64,000 nt of DNA from NCBI RefSeq assembly GCF_910584465.1, contig NZ_CAJUBK010000007.1:1-64000 (forward strand), read 5' to 3'. A program made the position numbers and the translations under genes. The notes below the pieces were generated by a model, which saw only the letters and a list, made by a program, of their open reading frames with translations, did not search any database and was not told the origin of the DNA. The DNA is from an uncultured Oscillibacter sp. (lineage in GTDB: Bacteria; Bacillota; Clostridia; Oscillospirales; Oscillospiraceae). This document shows positions 43,954 to 53,800 of the stretch, piece by piece; position 1 is the first letter of the stretch, and every line of letters begins with the position of its first letter.

Positions 43954-46197
43954 TCACTCGACGCCTGCCGGGGCCCTCTCCGTCTCTCCTTTGCCAGATC
44001 CCGCCTCCGGGGCCTCTCCGGGCTCCTCGCCCGGGGCCGTCCCCGCCTCCTCCGGCGGGAGGGCGGCCGTCCCTCCTCCGGGGAGGGCCTCCGCCCCGGC
44101 CGGAACGGCCGGCGGCTCCGCCGGAGCGGGATCCGGGACCTTCCAGCGCCAGCTGGTCTTGGCGAACACCGGCTCGCACACGCAGAGGATGGCGGGCATC
44201 AGGAAGATGCTGACCAGCGCCGAGACCAGGGCCCCCCGGGCCAGCATCACGCAGATGGCCCCGATGAGGTCGATGGAGGAGACGAAGGACACGCCCAGCG
44301 TGGCGCAGAAGAGCACCAGGGCGCTGGTGACGATGGACGCGTCGGAGGAGACGGCGGCGATGCGGATGGCCTCCTCCCGGTCCAGGCCCTTCTTCAGCTC
44401 CTCCTGGAAGCGGGAGGTCATCAGGATGGCGTAGTCCACCGTGGCCCCCAGCTGGACGCAGCTGATGATGGTGGGGGCGATGAAGGGGATCTCCGTGCCC
44501 AGGAAGTAGCAGCAGCCCTGGTTGATGAAGATCGCCAGCTCGATGGTGGCCACCAGCACCAGCGGGACGGAGACGGAGCGGAAGACGAAGGCGATGATGA
44601 GGAAGATCGCCGCGATGGAGATGTAGTTCGTCACCTGGAAGTCCACCGCCGAGGTATCGATCAGATCCCGGTACATGGCCCCCTCGCCGGTGATCATGGC
44701 GCCGGGGTCGTAGCTGTGCAGGATCTCGTTCATGGCGTCCAGCTGGGCGGAGACCTCATCGGTGGCCGGGGCGTAGCTGGAGTTGATCATCATCAGCTGC
44801 CACCCGTCCTGCCGGAGCATATCCTTGATGTCCTTCGGGATGAAGAAGTCCGGGATGCCGGTGCCCAGCATCTTGTGGAAGGACACCACGGAGGTGATGC
44901 CGGGGACCTCCTCCATCCGGCGCTCCAGCTCGCCCATGTCGGCGGCGCTGAGGTCGTCCCGGAGGACCACGAAATGGCTGGTCGCCATATCGAAGTCGTC
45001 TTTCAGCTTCTCGTTGCTGACGATGGAGGGCAGGTCCCGGGGCAGGGACTCATCCAGCTTGTAGTAGATGTCGGCGTGCCGCTGGGCGTAGACCGCCGGG
45101 AAGAACAGCAGCAGCGTCAGGACCACCAGCGGGACCCTGCGGCGGATGATGGCAGCGTCCACCTTGCCGAAGGAGGGGATCAGGGTCTTGTGCTTGTGCC
45201 GGTCGATCTGCTTGTCGAAGAGCAGCACCAGGGACGGCAGGACCAAGATCACCGTCGCCACGCCCAGGACCACGCCCTTGGCCATGACGATGCCGATGTC
45301 CCGCCCCAGGGTCAGACGCATGAAGCACAGGGCCAAGAAGCCCGCGATCGTGGTCAGGCTGGAGCCCGACAGGGACCGGAAGGCCGCCACGATGGCCTGG
45401 GCCATGGCGTCCCGCTTATCGTCGAAGCGGGCCCGCTCCTCTTCATAGCGGTGGTAGAGGAAGATGGAGTAGTCCATGGTCACGCCCAGCTGCAAGACAG
45501 CGGCGATGGCTTTCGTGATGTAGGAGATCTGTCCCAGGAAGACGTTGCTGCCGAAGTTGTAGACCACCGCCATGCCGATGCTGGCGAGATACACGAAGGG
45601 CAGCACCGTGGACTCCAGGGTCACGCTCATGGCCAGCAGCGCCAGCAGCACCGCCAGTCCCACGAAGATGGGCAGCTCCCCGTCCATCACGTCCCGGGTG
45701 TCCTTGATGACCACGGAGAAGCCCGCCAGGAAGCAGTTCTGGTTGCAGGCGTCCCGCACCTGCTGGATGGACTCCATGGTCTCGTCCGACGCGCCGGGGT
45801 GGTCGTACTGGATGAGCATCATGGTGGCCTGGCCGGAGAAGAACATATCGCGGAACTCCGCCGGGATCATCTCCACCGGGACCTGGATGCCCACCAGGTT
45901 GCTGATCCACACGGCGCTGGACACGCCGGGGACGTCCTTGATGTCCTGGATCAGCTTGTTGGTATAGCCCGCGGGCATCCCCTCCACGATGAGCATGCTG
46001 GTGGCCGCCATCTGGAAGGGATCCTCCAGGAGCTGCTCGCCCTGGGAGGACGGCAGGTCCTGGGGCAGGTAGGAGAGGATGTCATAGTTGATGCGGGTGG
46101 CGGCGTAGCCGATGATGGAGGGGATCAGCATCAGCACGGCGGTCACGGCCACCAGCTTGGGCTTCCGGGTCAGCTTATGGGCGATCTTTTCGATCAT
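43954..46197 (-). CDS. MMPL/RND-type exporter
   Basis: A 747-residue polytopic protein with the MMPL layout: one helix, an extracellular loop (about 35-190), five helices, then the same again. Two similar halves share VFLGQISYITKAIAAVLQLGVTMDYSIFLYHR (in part) and SCVQLGATVDYAILMTSR, with the proton-relay Asp in TMDY/TVDY. Clostridial members export lipids or toxic molecules. ATG 46197 is used; a GGGGAGGG site precedes it, while the open frame to 46392 is antisense of the partner gene. It lies 16 bases after a secreted coiled-coil protein, probably its partner. The C-terminal Pro/Ala/Glu-rich tail (about 690-747) is unusual. Confidence 0.88.
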   Translation of the reverse strand: MIEKIAHKLTRKPKLVAVTAVLMLIPSIIGYAATRINYDILSYLPQDLPSSQGEQLLEDPFQMAATSMLIVEGMPAGYTNKLIQDIKDVPGVSSAVWISNLVGIQVPVEMIPAEFRDMFFSGQATMMLIQYDHPGASDETMESIQQVRDACNQNCFLAGFSVVIKDTRDVMDGELPIFVGLAVLLALLAMSVTLESTVLPFVYLASIGMAVVYNFGSNVFLGQISYITKAIAAVLQLGVTMDYSIFLYHRYEEERARFDDKRDAMAQAIVAAFRSLSGSSLTTIAGFLALCFMRLTLGRDIGIVMAKGVVLGVATVILVLPSLVLLFDKQIDRHKHKTLIPSFGKVDAAIIRRRVPLVVLTLLLFFPAVYAQRHADIYYKLDESLPRDLPSIVSNEKLKDDFDMATSHFVVLRDDLSAADMGELERRMEEVPGITSVVSFHKMLGTGIPDFFIPKDIKDMLRQDGWQLMMINSSYAPATDEVSAQLDAMNEILHSYDPGAMITGEGAMYRDLIDTSAVDFQVTNYISIAAIFLIIAFVFRSVSVPLVLVATIELAIFINQGCCYFLGTEIPFIAPTIISCVQLGATVDYAILMTSRFQEELKKGLDREEAIRIAAVSSDASIVTSALVLFCATLGVSFVSSIDLIGAICVMLARGALVSALVSIFLMPAILCVCEPVFAKTSWRWKVPDPAPAEPPAVPAGAEALPGGGTAALPPEEAGTAPGEEPGEAPEAGSGKGETERAPAGVE

Positions 46198-46213
46198 AGC
46201 GCCTGCCCTCCCC

Positions 46214-49200
46214 TCAGCCGAAGATGCCGGTGACGGCGTCCCAGAAGTCCTTGAACATCCGGGCGATCCGGCCCCAGAAGGTGGTCTCCTCCTTGGCGGC
46301 GGCCGCCGCCGCGGCTTCCTCTTCGTCCTCGGCCTCGATCTCCTGGGTGCGGATGAGCACCTGGATGCTGGTGGGAGCGGGGTTCCGCTCATCCGTCAGG
46401 GAGACCGGCTCCGCTGTCGCGTCCATCATCAGGATGTTGTTCACGTCCCCGGTGTACTCGTGCCAGGTGTCCTCGATGATGTCCGTGATGGTCTTTTTGG
46501 CGTCCTTCACATCCTTGGTCGCCGCCAGGGCCTTGGCGGTCTGCCGCAGGGCGGCGGCCAGGCCCGTCAGGGACTGCTTCGTCCCCGCGTCCAAGTCCCC
46601 GCCGGTGGAGCGGGCCAGCTCTTCCGCATCGGCGAGCAGGGCCTCCGTATCCCGGATGGTGGTGACGGCGGAGGCGCTCAGTGCCCCGGCGTTGGCCAGG
46701 GCCTCCTGGAGCGTGGGCTCATACCCGTCCAGCACGCCCCGCAGGGCGTCCACGTCCGCCAGGATGTCCCGCAGGGTCCCGGAAGCGCCCCGCAGCGCGG
46801 CCATGAGGTCTTCCGCCTCGTCCAGGTCGTCGATCAGGATGTCCAGTTCCCCGCAAAGGTCCGCCAGGTCGCCCACCACTTCGGAGGTGGGGCGCTTGAT
46901 CTCGTTGAGCGTGGCGTTGAGCTCGCTCTGGATCTGATCGATCCGGGCGCTGGCGCTGTCCAGGCCGCCGGTGATGAGGTCCACTACCGCGCCGCCCACG
47001 GTGCCGCCGGGATCTTCTGTGTCGCCGGGATCGCCCGTGTCGCCGGTGTCGCCAGAATCGCCAGTATCACCGGAGTCGCCGGGATCGCCAGAGTCACCAG
47101 TGTCACCAGAGTCACCGGTGTCACCGGTGTCACCGGAGTCGCCGGAGTCACCGGTATCACCAGAGTCACCGGAATCGCCAGTATCACCGGAGTCACCGGA
47201 GTCGCCGGAGTCGCCAGAGTCACCAGAGTCACCGGAATCGCCAGTGTCGCCGGAATCGCCGGTGTCGCCGGAATCGCCGGAGTCGCCAGAGTCACCAGAA
47301 TCGCCGGAGTCACCAGGGTCACCGGAGTCGCCAGAGTCACCGGTGTCGCCAGAGTCGCCGGAGTCACCGGAGTCGCCAGAGTCACCGGTGTCGCCAGAAT
47401 CACCAGAGTCACCGGTGTCGCCAGAGTCACCGGAGTCGCCAGAGTCGCCAGAGTCACCGGAGTCGCCAGAGTCGCCGGAGTCGCCGGAGTCACCGGAGTC
47501 GCCGGTGTCGCCAGGTGCGTTGAGGACCAGCCGGGCCGACATCTGCCCCTTCCCGAGGGATGCCTTGGCCGCTCCCTCCTCAGACGGCTGACGGTCCTCC
47601 GGAGCGCCCTCTCCCGGCACCGCAGGCGTCTGCTCCGTCTCCTCCTCCGCCGGGGCGCCCGGCGCGGGCGTCTCCCCGCCCGCAGCCGCGCCCTCGGTCC
47701 GGTCCCCCCGGGCCTCCGCCGCCGAGCGGTTCCTGCCGGAGGCGGATCCGCCGGCGTTATAGATCAGCCAGAGGTCGCTCATCTGCTTGGCCTGGGTCTC
47801 CGAGACGCCGGGGAGCTGCTCGCAGAAGTCCCGGAAGGTCATCCCGCCCTGGGCGGCGGAATGGAGCTTCTGCATGTCTTCCGCCTGCTTCAGGGCCGAC
47901 TGCTGCTCCCCGGTCAGCTGGTCCGGCTGGATCAGGCCGCCCTTCACCGCCGCCGCCAGGTCGCTGATGTCCTTCACCGCTGCCTGGGCCTGGTCGCTGC
48001 CCATCCCCTGGGCCTCCAGCATCTTGCGCATGAAGGTCTCCTCGTCTTTGGCGCGATAGGCCCCTCCGACGTTCTTCACCTTATCCACCAGCGCCTTGCT
48101 GCTGGGGAAGCTGCCGCCGGTGCTGATGTGCGTGCCGCCCAGGGCCCGCTCCAGCCGGAGGAGGCTGCTCTCCATATCCGCCGCCAGCTCGACGACGTTT
48201 CTCAGGTCGTTGGTCCCCCGTTCCAGCCCCTGGAGGGCATCCTCCATCTCCGCCAGCTGGTCCTGGAGCACCAGCGTGGCGTCGGTCATCTCGTTGAGCA
48301 CGGCCTTGGACCCCGTCACCGTCGTCCGGAGCGTCTCGACCCGCTGTCCCACCGGCTCCAGCAGGGCCGCAAGATCGCTCAGGTCGCCCCGGAGGCGGTC
48401 CGTCCCGTCATAGAGCACGCCCTTGCCGCCGGAGAAGGTCCGCCGGGCCGCCTCCAGCTGGTCCAGGCCCTTGGCCGAGGCGTAGAGGCCGCTCTGGATG
48501 TCGCTCAGCGCGTCCAGCAAGCCGTCCAGGCTGCCGGAGAGGGCCCGGTAGTCCTCCTCCAGATCGTCCTTGCGCTCGCTGATCTTGGCGATCTCCTCCA
48601 GCTGGGCCAGGGTGGCGGGGACCATCAGCACGGTCAGGCCCCCGAAGGAGAAATCGTTGCTGCCCACCCGGATGGTGAAGTGCCGCTCCTCCCCCGGCAG
48701 GCAGAGGAAGAGGACGGTCCGCAGGTTGCCCACCAGCTGGACCTGGGCCCCCTCGGCCTCCAGGGAGAGGATGTCGTCCTGGTTGAACAGGGCCGTGGCC
48801 GCCAGGGTGTAGTTGTACCGGGCATAGTCGCTGGCCGCCTCATTGGGCACGATGTCCAGCAGGATCTCCACCACGCCCCGCTCCCCCGCCAGGTCCTCCG
48901 CCCTGGCGGGGACGCCGTTGAGGGTATAGCGGACGGCGATGCTCCAGGGCAGGTCCTCGAAGGGCTGTTTCGTCTTGCCCTCGAAGTAGAAGTGGTCCGG
49001 CGCGGCGCCGCCGAAGCGGAAAGAGGTCCTCCCCTCCCCCGTCGCGGGGACGGTGCCGTCGGTGAGGTTCACCACCTCGTCGTAGACGCCGTAGTCCGTC
49101 AGGCTGTCCTTGCCGTTGAGGGCATAGCTCTTCACCATGCTCCCCTCCAGCAGATTGCCGTAATAGTCCAGCGTGGCGTAGTACGCCTCATCGTACGTAG

Positions 49201-49315
49201 GGGCCACGCCGTCCCGGATGGCCTCCGCCGCCGAAGCGGGCAGGGCCAGCGTCACGGTCAGTACCGCCGCCAGGGCCAGGGCGGCGGCGCGTTCCCTCAT
49301 GGTCTGCCTGGTCAT
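46214..49315 (-). CDS. Secreted coiled-coil protein with 55 Gly-Asp-X repeats
   Basis: A 1033-residue protein with a cleavable signal (cut after ASA, about residue 29). A beta-rich domain (about 35-225), long coiled-coil helices (about 235-400 and 760-960) and a repeat block at about 602-766 follow. The block is 55 tandem three-residue units, GDS, GDT or GDP, encoded by 9-base repeats. The C-terminus is an Ala/Glu stretch and an amphipathic helix (WGRIARMFKDFWDAVTG). Coiled-coil regions recall YhgE/Pip-type proteins that accompany MMPL exporters. It is the first gene of an operon with MMPL and starts at a promoter that overlaps that of two TetR genes. Function unknown. Confidence 0.75.
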   Translation of the reverse strand: MTRQTMRERAAALALAAVLTVTLALPASAAEAIRDGVAPTYDEAYYATLDYYGNLLEGSMVKSYALNGKDSLTDYGVYDEVVNLTDGTVPATGEGRTSFRFGGAAPDHFYFEGKTKQPFEDLPWSIAVRYTLNGVPARAEDLAGERGVVEILLDIVPNEAASDYARYNYTLAATALFNQDDILSLEAEGAQVQLVGNLRTVLFLCLPGEERHFTIRVGSNDFSFGGLTVLMVPATLAQLEEIAKISERKDDLEEDYRALSGSLDGLLDALSDIQSGLYASAKGLDQLEAARRTFSGGKGVLYDGTDRLRGDLSDLAALLEPVGQRVETLRTTVTGSKAVLNEMTDATLVLQDQLAEMEDALQGLERGTNDLRNVVELAADMESSLLRLERALGGTHISTGGSFPSSKALVDKVKNVGGAYRAKDEETFMRKMLEAQGMGSDQAQAAVKDISDLAAAVKGGLIQPDQLTGEQQSALKQAEDMQKLHSAAQGGMTFRDFCEQLPGVSETQAKQMSDLWLIYNAGGSASGRNRSAAEARGDRTEGAAAGGETPAPGAPAEEETEQTPAVPGEGAPEDRQPSEEGAAKASLGKGQMSARLVLNAPGDTGDSGDSGDSGDSGDSGDSGDSGDSGDSGDTGDSGDSGDTGDSGDSGDSGDSGDTGDSGDSGDPGDSGDSGDSGDSGDSGDTGDSGDTGDSGDSGDSGDSGDSGDSGDTGDSGDSGDTGDSGDSGDTGDTGDSGDTGDSGDPGDSGDTGDSGDTGDTGDPGDTEDPGGTVGGAVVDLITGGLDSASARIDQIQSELNATLNEIKRPTSEVVGDLADLCGELDILIDDLDEAEDLMAALRGASGTLRDILADVDALRGVLDGYEPTLQEALANAGALSASAVTTIRDTEALLADAEELARSTGGDLDAGTKQSLTGLAAALRQTAKALAATKDVKDAKKTITDIIEDTWHEYTGDVNNILMMDATAEPVSLTDERNPAPTSIQVLIRTQEIEAEDEEEAAAAAAAKEETTFWGRIARMFKDFWDAVTGIFG
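47018..47512. repeat. 9-base tandem repeat array, 55 units
   Basis: 495 bases made of 55 consecutive 9-base units, consensus GGCGACTCC on the minus strand, with T or P variants by single changes. In-frame length changes of the array would not shift the reading frame. All units are multiples of nine, so slippage gives a clean gain or loss of GDX triplets. Confidence 0.9.
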
Positions 49316-49361
49316 AGGATCTCCTCCAAATAATAGACGTTCGTTGATTAAAAGATTTTTG

Positions 49362-49390
49362 TTGACTTATTGACTTGAGTCGATTATAGT
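49362..49390 (+). promoter_or_regulatory. Promoter for the TetR pair
   Basis: TTGACT (49362-49367), 17-base spacer, TATAGT (49385-49390). Start point near 49397. Its -10 shares four bases with the -10 of the opposite promoter. Confidence 0.7.
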
Positions 49391-49411
49391 AAAAACAGGA
49401 GATCCGGTCAA
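49383..49411 (-). promoter_or_regulatory. Promoter for the repeat protein/MMPL operon
   Basis: Minus strand: TTGACC (49406-49411), 17-base spacer, TATAAT (49383-49388). It is strong and overlaps the TetR promoter, so polymerase cannot occupy both. Confidence 0.75.
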
Positions 49412-49423
49412 TAGACAAAAACC

Positions 49424-49442
49424 GACGAGTGTCTAACTCGTC
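49424..49442. promoter_or_regulatory. Operator-like inverted repeat before the TetR genes
   Basis: GACGAGT (49424-49430) and ACTCGTC (49436-49442) form a perfect 7-base inverted repeat with a five-base spacer. It lies just after the TetR start point and beside the -35 of the opposite promoter. A TetR dimer there would block both directions. Confidence 0.55.
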
Positions 49443-49457
49443 CAGAGGAGGGCCCAT

Positions 49458-50054
49458 ATGCTGAAGAACCCCGAGGACCGGCGGGCCCGCCGGTCCCGCA
49501 GATTGTTGAAGGAGAGCCTCCTGGAGCTGATGAAGCGGAAGACCTTCGCCGAGATCTCCGTCCGGGACGTGACGGACGCCGCGGACATGAACCGGGGCAC
49601 CTTCTACCTCCATTACTCCGGCACCACGGAGCTCCTGCAGAGCGTGGAGACGGACCTTTTGGAGGAGCTCCAGGCGCTGGTGGACGCCCACATGCAGGAG
49701 ACCGTGGCCGTGGGCAGCGTGGCCCCGGTGTTCGAGCCGGTGCTGGACTTCCTGGTGGAACACCGGGAGACCTGCGCCGTCCTCTTCGCCAGCAGCGAGG
49801 CCAGCGGCTTCTTCCAGTCCCTCCAGCAGCTGGTCCACCAGAACGGCGCCCCGCTGGTGAGGACCTGGTTCCGCCCCGCCGATCCCCGGCTGACGGACTA
49901 TCTGCTCAACTTCCTGGCCTGGGGCTTCATCGGCCTGCTGACGGAGTGGTTCGAGAAGGACATGGCCCTGCCCAAGGCGGAGCTGCTCTCCGCCGCCCAG
50001 CGCATGGCGGACGGCGCCGCCGCCGGCCTGTTCGAGAGGAGGGCCGCCCTATGA
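49458..50054 (+). CDS. TetR-family transcriptional regulator (first of pair)
   Basis: A 198-residue regulator. The N-terminal helix-turn-helix (about 10-55) has ISVRDVTDAADMNRGTFYLHY (in part), the TetR signature; the C-terminal domain is helical. AGAGGAGGGC precedes ATG 49458. It is divergent from the MMPL operon and probably represses it. It overlaps a second TetR gene by four bases. Confidence 0.88.
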   Translation: MLKNPEDRRARRSRRLLKESLLELMKRKTFAEISVRDVTDAADMNRGTFYLHYSGTTELLQSVETDLLEELQALVDAHMQETVAVGSVAPVFEPVLDFLVEHRETCAVLFASSEASGFFQSLQQLVHQNGAPLVRTWFRPADPRLTDYLLNFLAWGFIGLLTEWFEKDMALPKAELLSAAQRMADGAAAGLFERRAAL

Positions 50055-50614
50055 CGTCCCCTGCCAGAGAGACCATCAAGCGCTCCTTCCTCCGCCTGCT
50101 GGAGGAGCGCCCCCTCCGGGAGATCACCGTGAAGGACATCGTCCGGGACTGCGGCGTCAACCGGAACACCTTCTATTATCATTTCAAGGACATCCCCTCC
50201 CTGCTGGAGGAGATCGTCACGGACTGCGCGGACCGCATCATCGCCGCCCAGGGCCCGGCGGCGTCCCTGGCGGACTGCCTGGACACCGCCGTCCGCTTCG
50301 CCCAGGAGCACCGCCAGGCCGTGCTCCACCTCAACCAGTCCGCCCACCGCCGCCTGTTCGAGCTGGGCCTGATGGACGTGTGCCGCCGGGTGGTGGTGGA
50401 GTTCGCCGCGGCGGCCATCGGCAACGTCCCCATCCGGCCGGAGGACCGGGAGGTCATCCTCCGCTTCTACCAGTGCGAATGCTTCGGCCAGGTCATGGAG
50501 TGGCTGAACAGCGGGATGCGCTATGACATCGGCGGGCAGTTCCGCCGTCTCTGCCAGCTGGGCGAGGGCATGACGGAGCGGATGCTGAACCGGGCCATGG
50601 AGGCAGATACATAA
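50051..50614 (+). CDS. TetR-family transcriptional regulator (second of pair)
   Basis: A 187-residue regulator, ATG 50051 overlapping the previous stop (ATGA). The helix-turn-helix reads ITVKDIVRDCGVNRNTFYYHF. The ligand domain differs from that of the first regulator, so the pair is not a recent duplication. Two TetR genes in one operon next to one exporter could form a heterodimer or sense two ligands. Followed by a very strong hairpin terminator. Confidence 0.88.
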   Translation: MTSPARETIKRSFLRLLEERPLREITVKDIVRDCGVNRNTFYYHFKDIPSLLEEIVTDCADRIIAAQGPAASLADCLDTAVRFAQEHRQAVLHLNQSAHRRLFELGLMDVCRRVVVEFAAAAIGNVPIRPEDREVILRFYQCECFGQVMEWLNSGMRYDIGGQFRRLCQLGEGMTERMLNRAMEADT

Positions 50615-50658
50615 ATAAACGAGGAGAGAGGACCAGCTGTCCTCTCTCCTCGTTTATT
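50614..50658. terminator. Strong bidirectional terminator, TetR pair / polC operon
   Basis: A 20-base-pair perfect stem (50614-50633 with 50639-50658) around CAGCT, reading AATAAACGAGGAG on the left arm. Plus strand ends GTTTATT. It ends the TetR transcript and, on the minus strand, the pyrH-polC operon after the 60-residue gene. Confidence 0.85.
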
Positions 50659-50662
50659 GACC

Positions 50663-50845
50663 CTACTTCTTTCCTTTTTTATCAGGCAGAAACACCATCA
50701 CGGCCCCAACGATGCCAACCGCCGCAAACACGTGCTGCCAGCTGATACTTAAGTCGAAAAAGTATCTCCACCCATCCCCCAGAGCGCCGAGCATCAGCGC
50801 GATGCTGAGCAGAATGAGGGCGATTCCCCGTAGTTGATTTTTCAT
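50663..50845 (-). CDS. Small two-helix membrane protein
   Basis: A 60-residue protein with two hydrophobic segments (about 7-24 and 38-54) and a lysine-rich end (DKKGKK). A GGGAGGAATC site precedes ATG 50845. It starts 25 bases after polC and is the last gene before the strong terminator. No family recognised. Confidence 0.65.
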   Translation of the reverse strand: MKNQLRGIALILLSIALMLGALGDGWRYFFDLSISWQHVFAAVGIVGAVMVFLPDKKGKK

Positions 50846-50869
50846 TGATTCCTCCCGACGTTCTCGTTC

Positions 50870-53800
50870 TTAAAATAAGGTAATCTGGCTGGTCTCCGCC
50901 ATGCCCGCGAAGGCCCCCAGGGCCTTGAGCTGCTCGATGTGGGTCTTGGACAATTTGCTGCAGCAGTCCCCGAATTCCTCGATGGAGATGAACTCCTTCC
51001 CCTTCCGTTTCTCCACCGTGTCCAGCGCTGCCGCCTCGCCCAGGCCGTGGACCGAGGTGAAGGGCGGCAGCAGCCCCCCGTCCGTGATCAGGAACTTCGT
51101 GGCGTCGGAGCGGTAGATGTCGATGGTCTCGAAGTGGAAGCCCCGGAGGTAGAACTCGTAGCAGACCTCCAGCGTGGTCAGCAGGTTCTGCTCCACGGCG
51201 GTGGCGTCCTTGTTGTTCTCGATCTCCCGGATCTTCCGCTTCACCACGTCCTTCCCGGCGCAGCAGTGCTCCGCGTCGAAGGCCTTCGCCCGGACGGAGA
51301 AGAACGTGGCGTAGAACGCCAGGGGCTCGTGGACCTTGTACCAGGCGATGCGGAAGGCCATCATGACATAGGCCACGGCGTGGGCCTTGGGGAACAGGTA
51401 GCCGATCTTCGCCAGGGAGCCGATGTACCACTCCGGCACGCCGTGGTCCCGCATGGCCTCCGCCCAGCCGGGCTCGAAGCCGCCCTTCTTCACCTTCCCC
51501 TTCCGGACGGACTCCATGATCTTGAAGCTCATCTTCGGGTCCAGGCCCTTGGAGATCAGGTAGAGCATGATGTCGTCCCGGCAGCCCACCGTTTCCAAAA
51601 CGGTGGCCGTCTTGCTGACGATCAGCTCCCGGGCGTTGCCCAGCCACACGTCGGTGCCGTGGGAGAAGCCGGAGAGCCGGACCAGGGTGTTGAAGTCCTT
51701 GGGCTGGGTGTCGATGAGCATCTGCCGGGTGAAGCGGGTGTTGAACTCCGGGATCGCCACCGCCCCGGTGGGGCCCAGGATCTCGTCGTCCTCATAGCCC
51801 AGCACCCTGCTGGAGGTGAAGATGGACATGGTGTCCGGATCGTCCAGGGGGATCTTCTGGGGATCCACGCCGGTGAGGTCCTGCATCATGCGGACCATCG
51901 TCGGGTCATCGTGTCCCAGCATGTCCAGCTTGAGGAGGTTGGCCTCCATGGAGTGGTATTCGAAATGGGTGGTGATGGTGTCCGACCCGTCGGCGTCCGC
52001 CGGGTGCTGCACGGGGCAGAAATCCTCCATGCTCTTGTCCGCCGGGACCACCACCAGCCCCCCCGGGTGCTGCCCGGTGGTCCGCCGGACGCCCACGCAG
52101 CCCAGGGTCAGTCGGTTCTCCTCCGCCCGGCCGGCGGCTATCTGGTTCTCCTCCAGGTACTTCTTCACGAAGCCGTAGGCCGTCTTCTCCGCCAGGGTGC
52201 CGATGGTGCCCGCCCGGAAGACCTGGGTCTCGCCGAACATCTCGATGGCGTGGCGGTGGGCGCGGGCCTGATACTCCCCGGAGAAGTTCAGGTCGATGTC
52301 CGGCACCTTGCCGCCGCCGAAGCCCAGGAAGGTCTCGAAGGGGATGTCGAAGCCGTCTTTTTCATACTTCGCCCCGCAGACCGGGCAGAGCTTGTCCGGC
52401 ATGTCCGCGCCGCAGCCGTAAGAGCCGTCCTGGATGAACTCGCTGTTCCGGCACTCCGGGCAGCGGTAGTGGGGCGGCAGGGAGTTGACCTCCGTGATAC
52501 CGGACATATAGGCCACCAGGGACGAGCCCACAGATCCCCGGGAGCCCACCAGATAGCCGTTCTCCAGGGACCGCTGGACCAGCTTCTGGGCGGACATGTA
52601 GACCACGTCGTACTTGCCCAGGATGCCGCCCAGCTCGATCTTCAGGCGGTCCACGATGAGCTGGGGCGGGTCCTCGCCGTAGAGGCGGCGGACCTTCTCC
52701 CAGACCAGGCGGTCCAGGTCCTCCTCGGAGTTCTCCAGCTTGGGGGGGAAGAGCTCCTTGGGCAGCAGCTCGAAGGTCTCGATCTGGTCCGCCACCAGCC
52801 GGGTGTTGGCGACCACCACCTCGAACGCCTTCTCCTCCCCCAGGTAGGCGAACTCCTCCAGCATCTCGTCCGTGGTCTTGAAATAGATGGGCAGGGGCTC
52901 GTTGGCGTCGGGGAATTTCTTCGACGCCAGCAGGATGCGCCGGAAGACCTCGTCCTCCGGCTCCCGGAAGTGGACGTCGCCGGTGGCGCAGACGGGCTTG
53001 GCCAGCGCCTCCCCCAGGCGGACGATGGTCCGGTTGAACTCCCGCAGGTCCTCCTCGCTCCTGGCGTCGCCGTTTCGGAGCATGAAGCGGTTGTTGCACA
53101 GGGGCTGGATCTCCAGGTAGTCGTAGAAGGAGGCGATGCGCTTGAGCTCCTCCCAGTCCTTGTGGTCCTTGACGGCCTGGAACAGCTCCCCCGCCTCGCA
53201 GGCCGCGCCGACGATGATGCCCTCCCGGTGCTGGCGCAGGAGGCTCTTGGGGATGATGGGCACCCGCTTGAAATACCGCAGGTTGGAGGCCGAGATCATC
53301 TGATAGAGGTGCTTCAGCCCCACCTTGTTCCGCGCCAGGAGGATGATGTGCTTGGGGAAGCGGTTGGACTTGCTCCCCAGGGGCCGCAGCTCCTCCATCT
53401 CGCCGTTCACCGCCTGGAGGGTGTGGATCCCCCTCTCATGGAGCATCTTCCAGAACGGGATCAGCATATGGCCCACCGTGGCCGCGTCGTCGCTGGCCCG
53501 GTGGTGATCGAAGGCGGGCAGGCCCAGATGCTCCGCCACGATATCCAGCTTGTACTTCCCCAGCCCCGGCAGCAGGTTCTGGGCCAGGATGAGGGAGTCG
53601 ATGTAGGTGGGACGGAAGTCCAGCCCCGCCTCGGCGCAGCCCTTGCGGATGAAGCCGATGTCGAACTCTGCGTTGTGGGCCGCCAGGGGCCGCCCCCCCA
53701 CGAACTTCAAAAAGGCGGCCAGGGCCTCGGCGGGCTTCGGCGCGCCCCTGAGCATCTCGTCCGTGATGCCGGTGAGGCCCACGATCTCCGGCGTCAGCCG

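Noticed and set aside
47018..47512. Repeat array as a CRISPR locus
   Set aside because: Units are 9 bases in perfect tandem without spacers and lie inside a protein-coding frame; no cas genes.
46112..49333. 1073-codon open frame on the plus strand, with VAGV/TGVARV repeats
   Set aside because: It is antisense to the repeat protein. The 9-base array stays open in several frames and GC-rich codons rarely form stops. No ribosome site and no family features; the minus-strand frame has a signal peptide and promoter.
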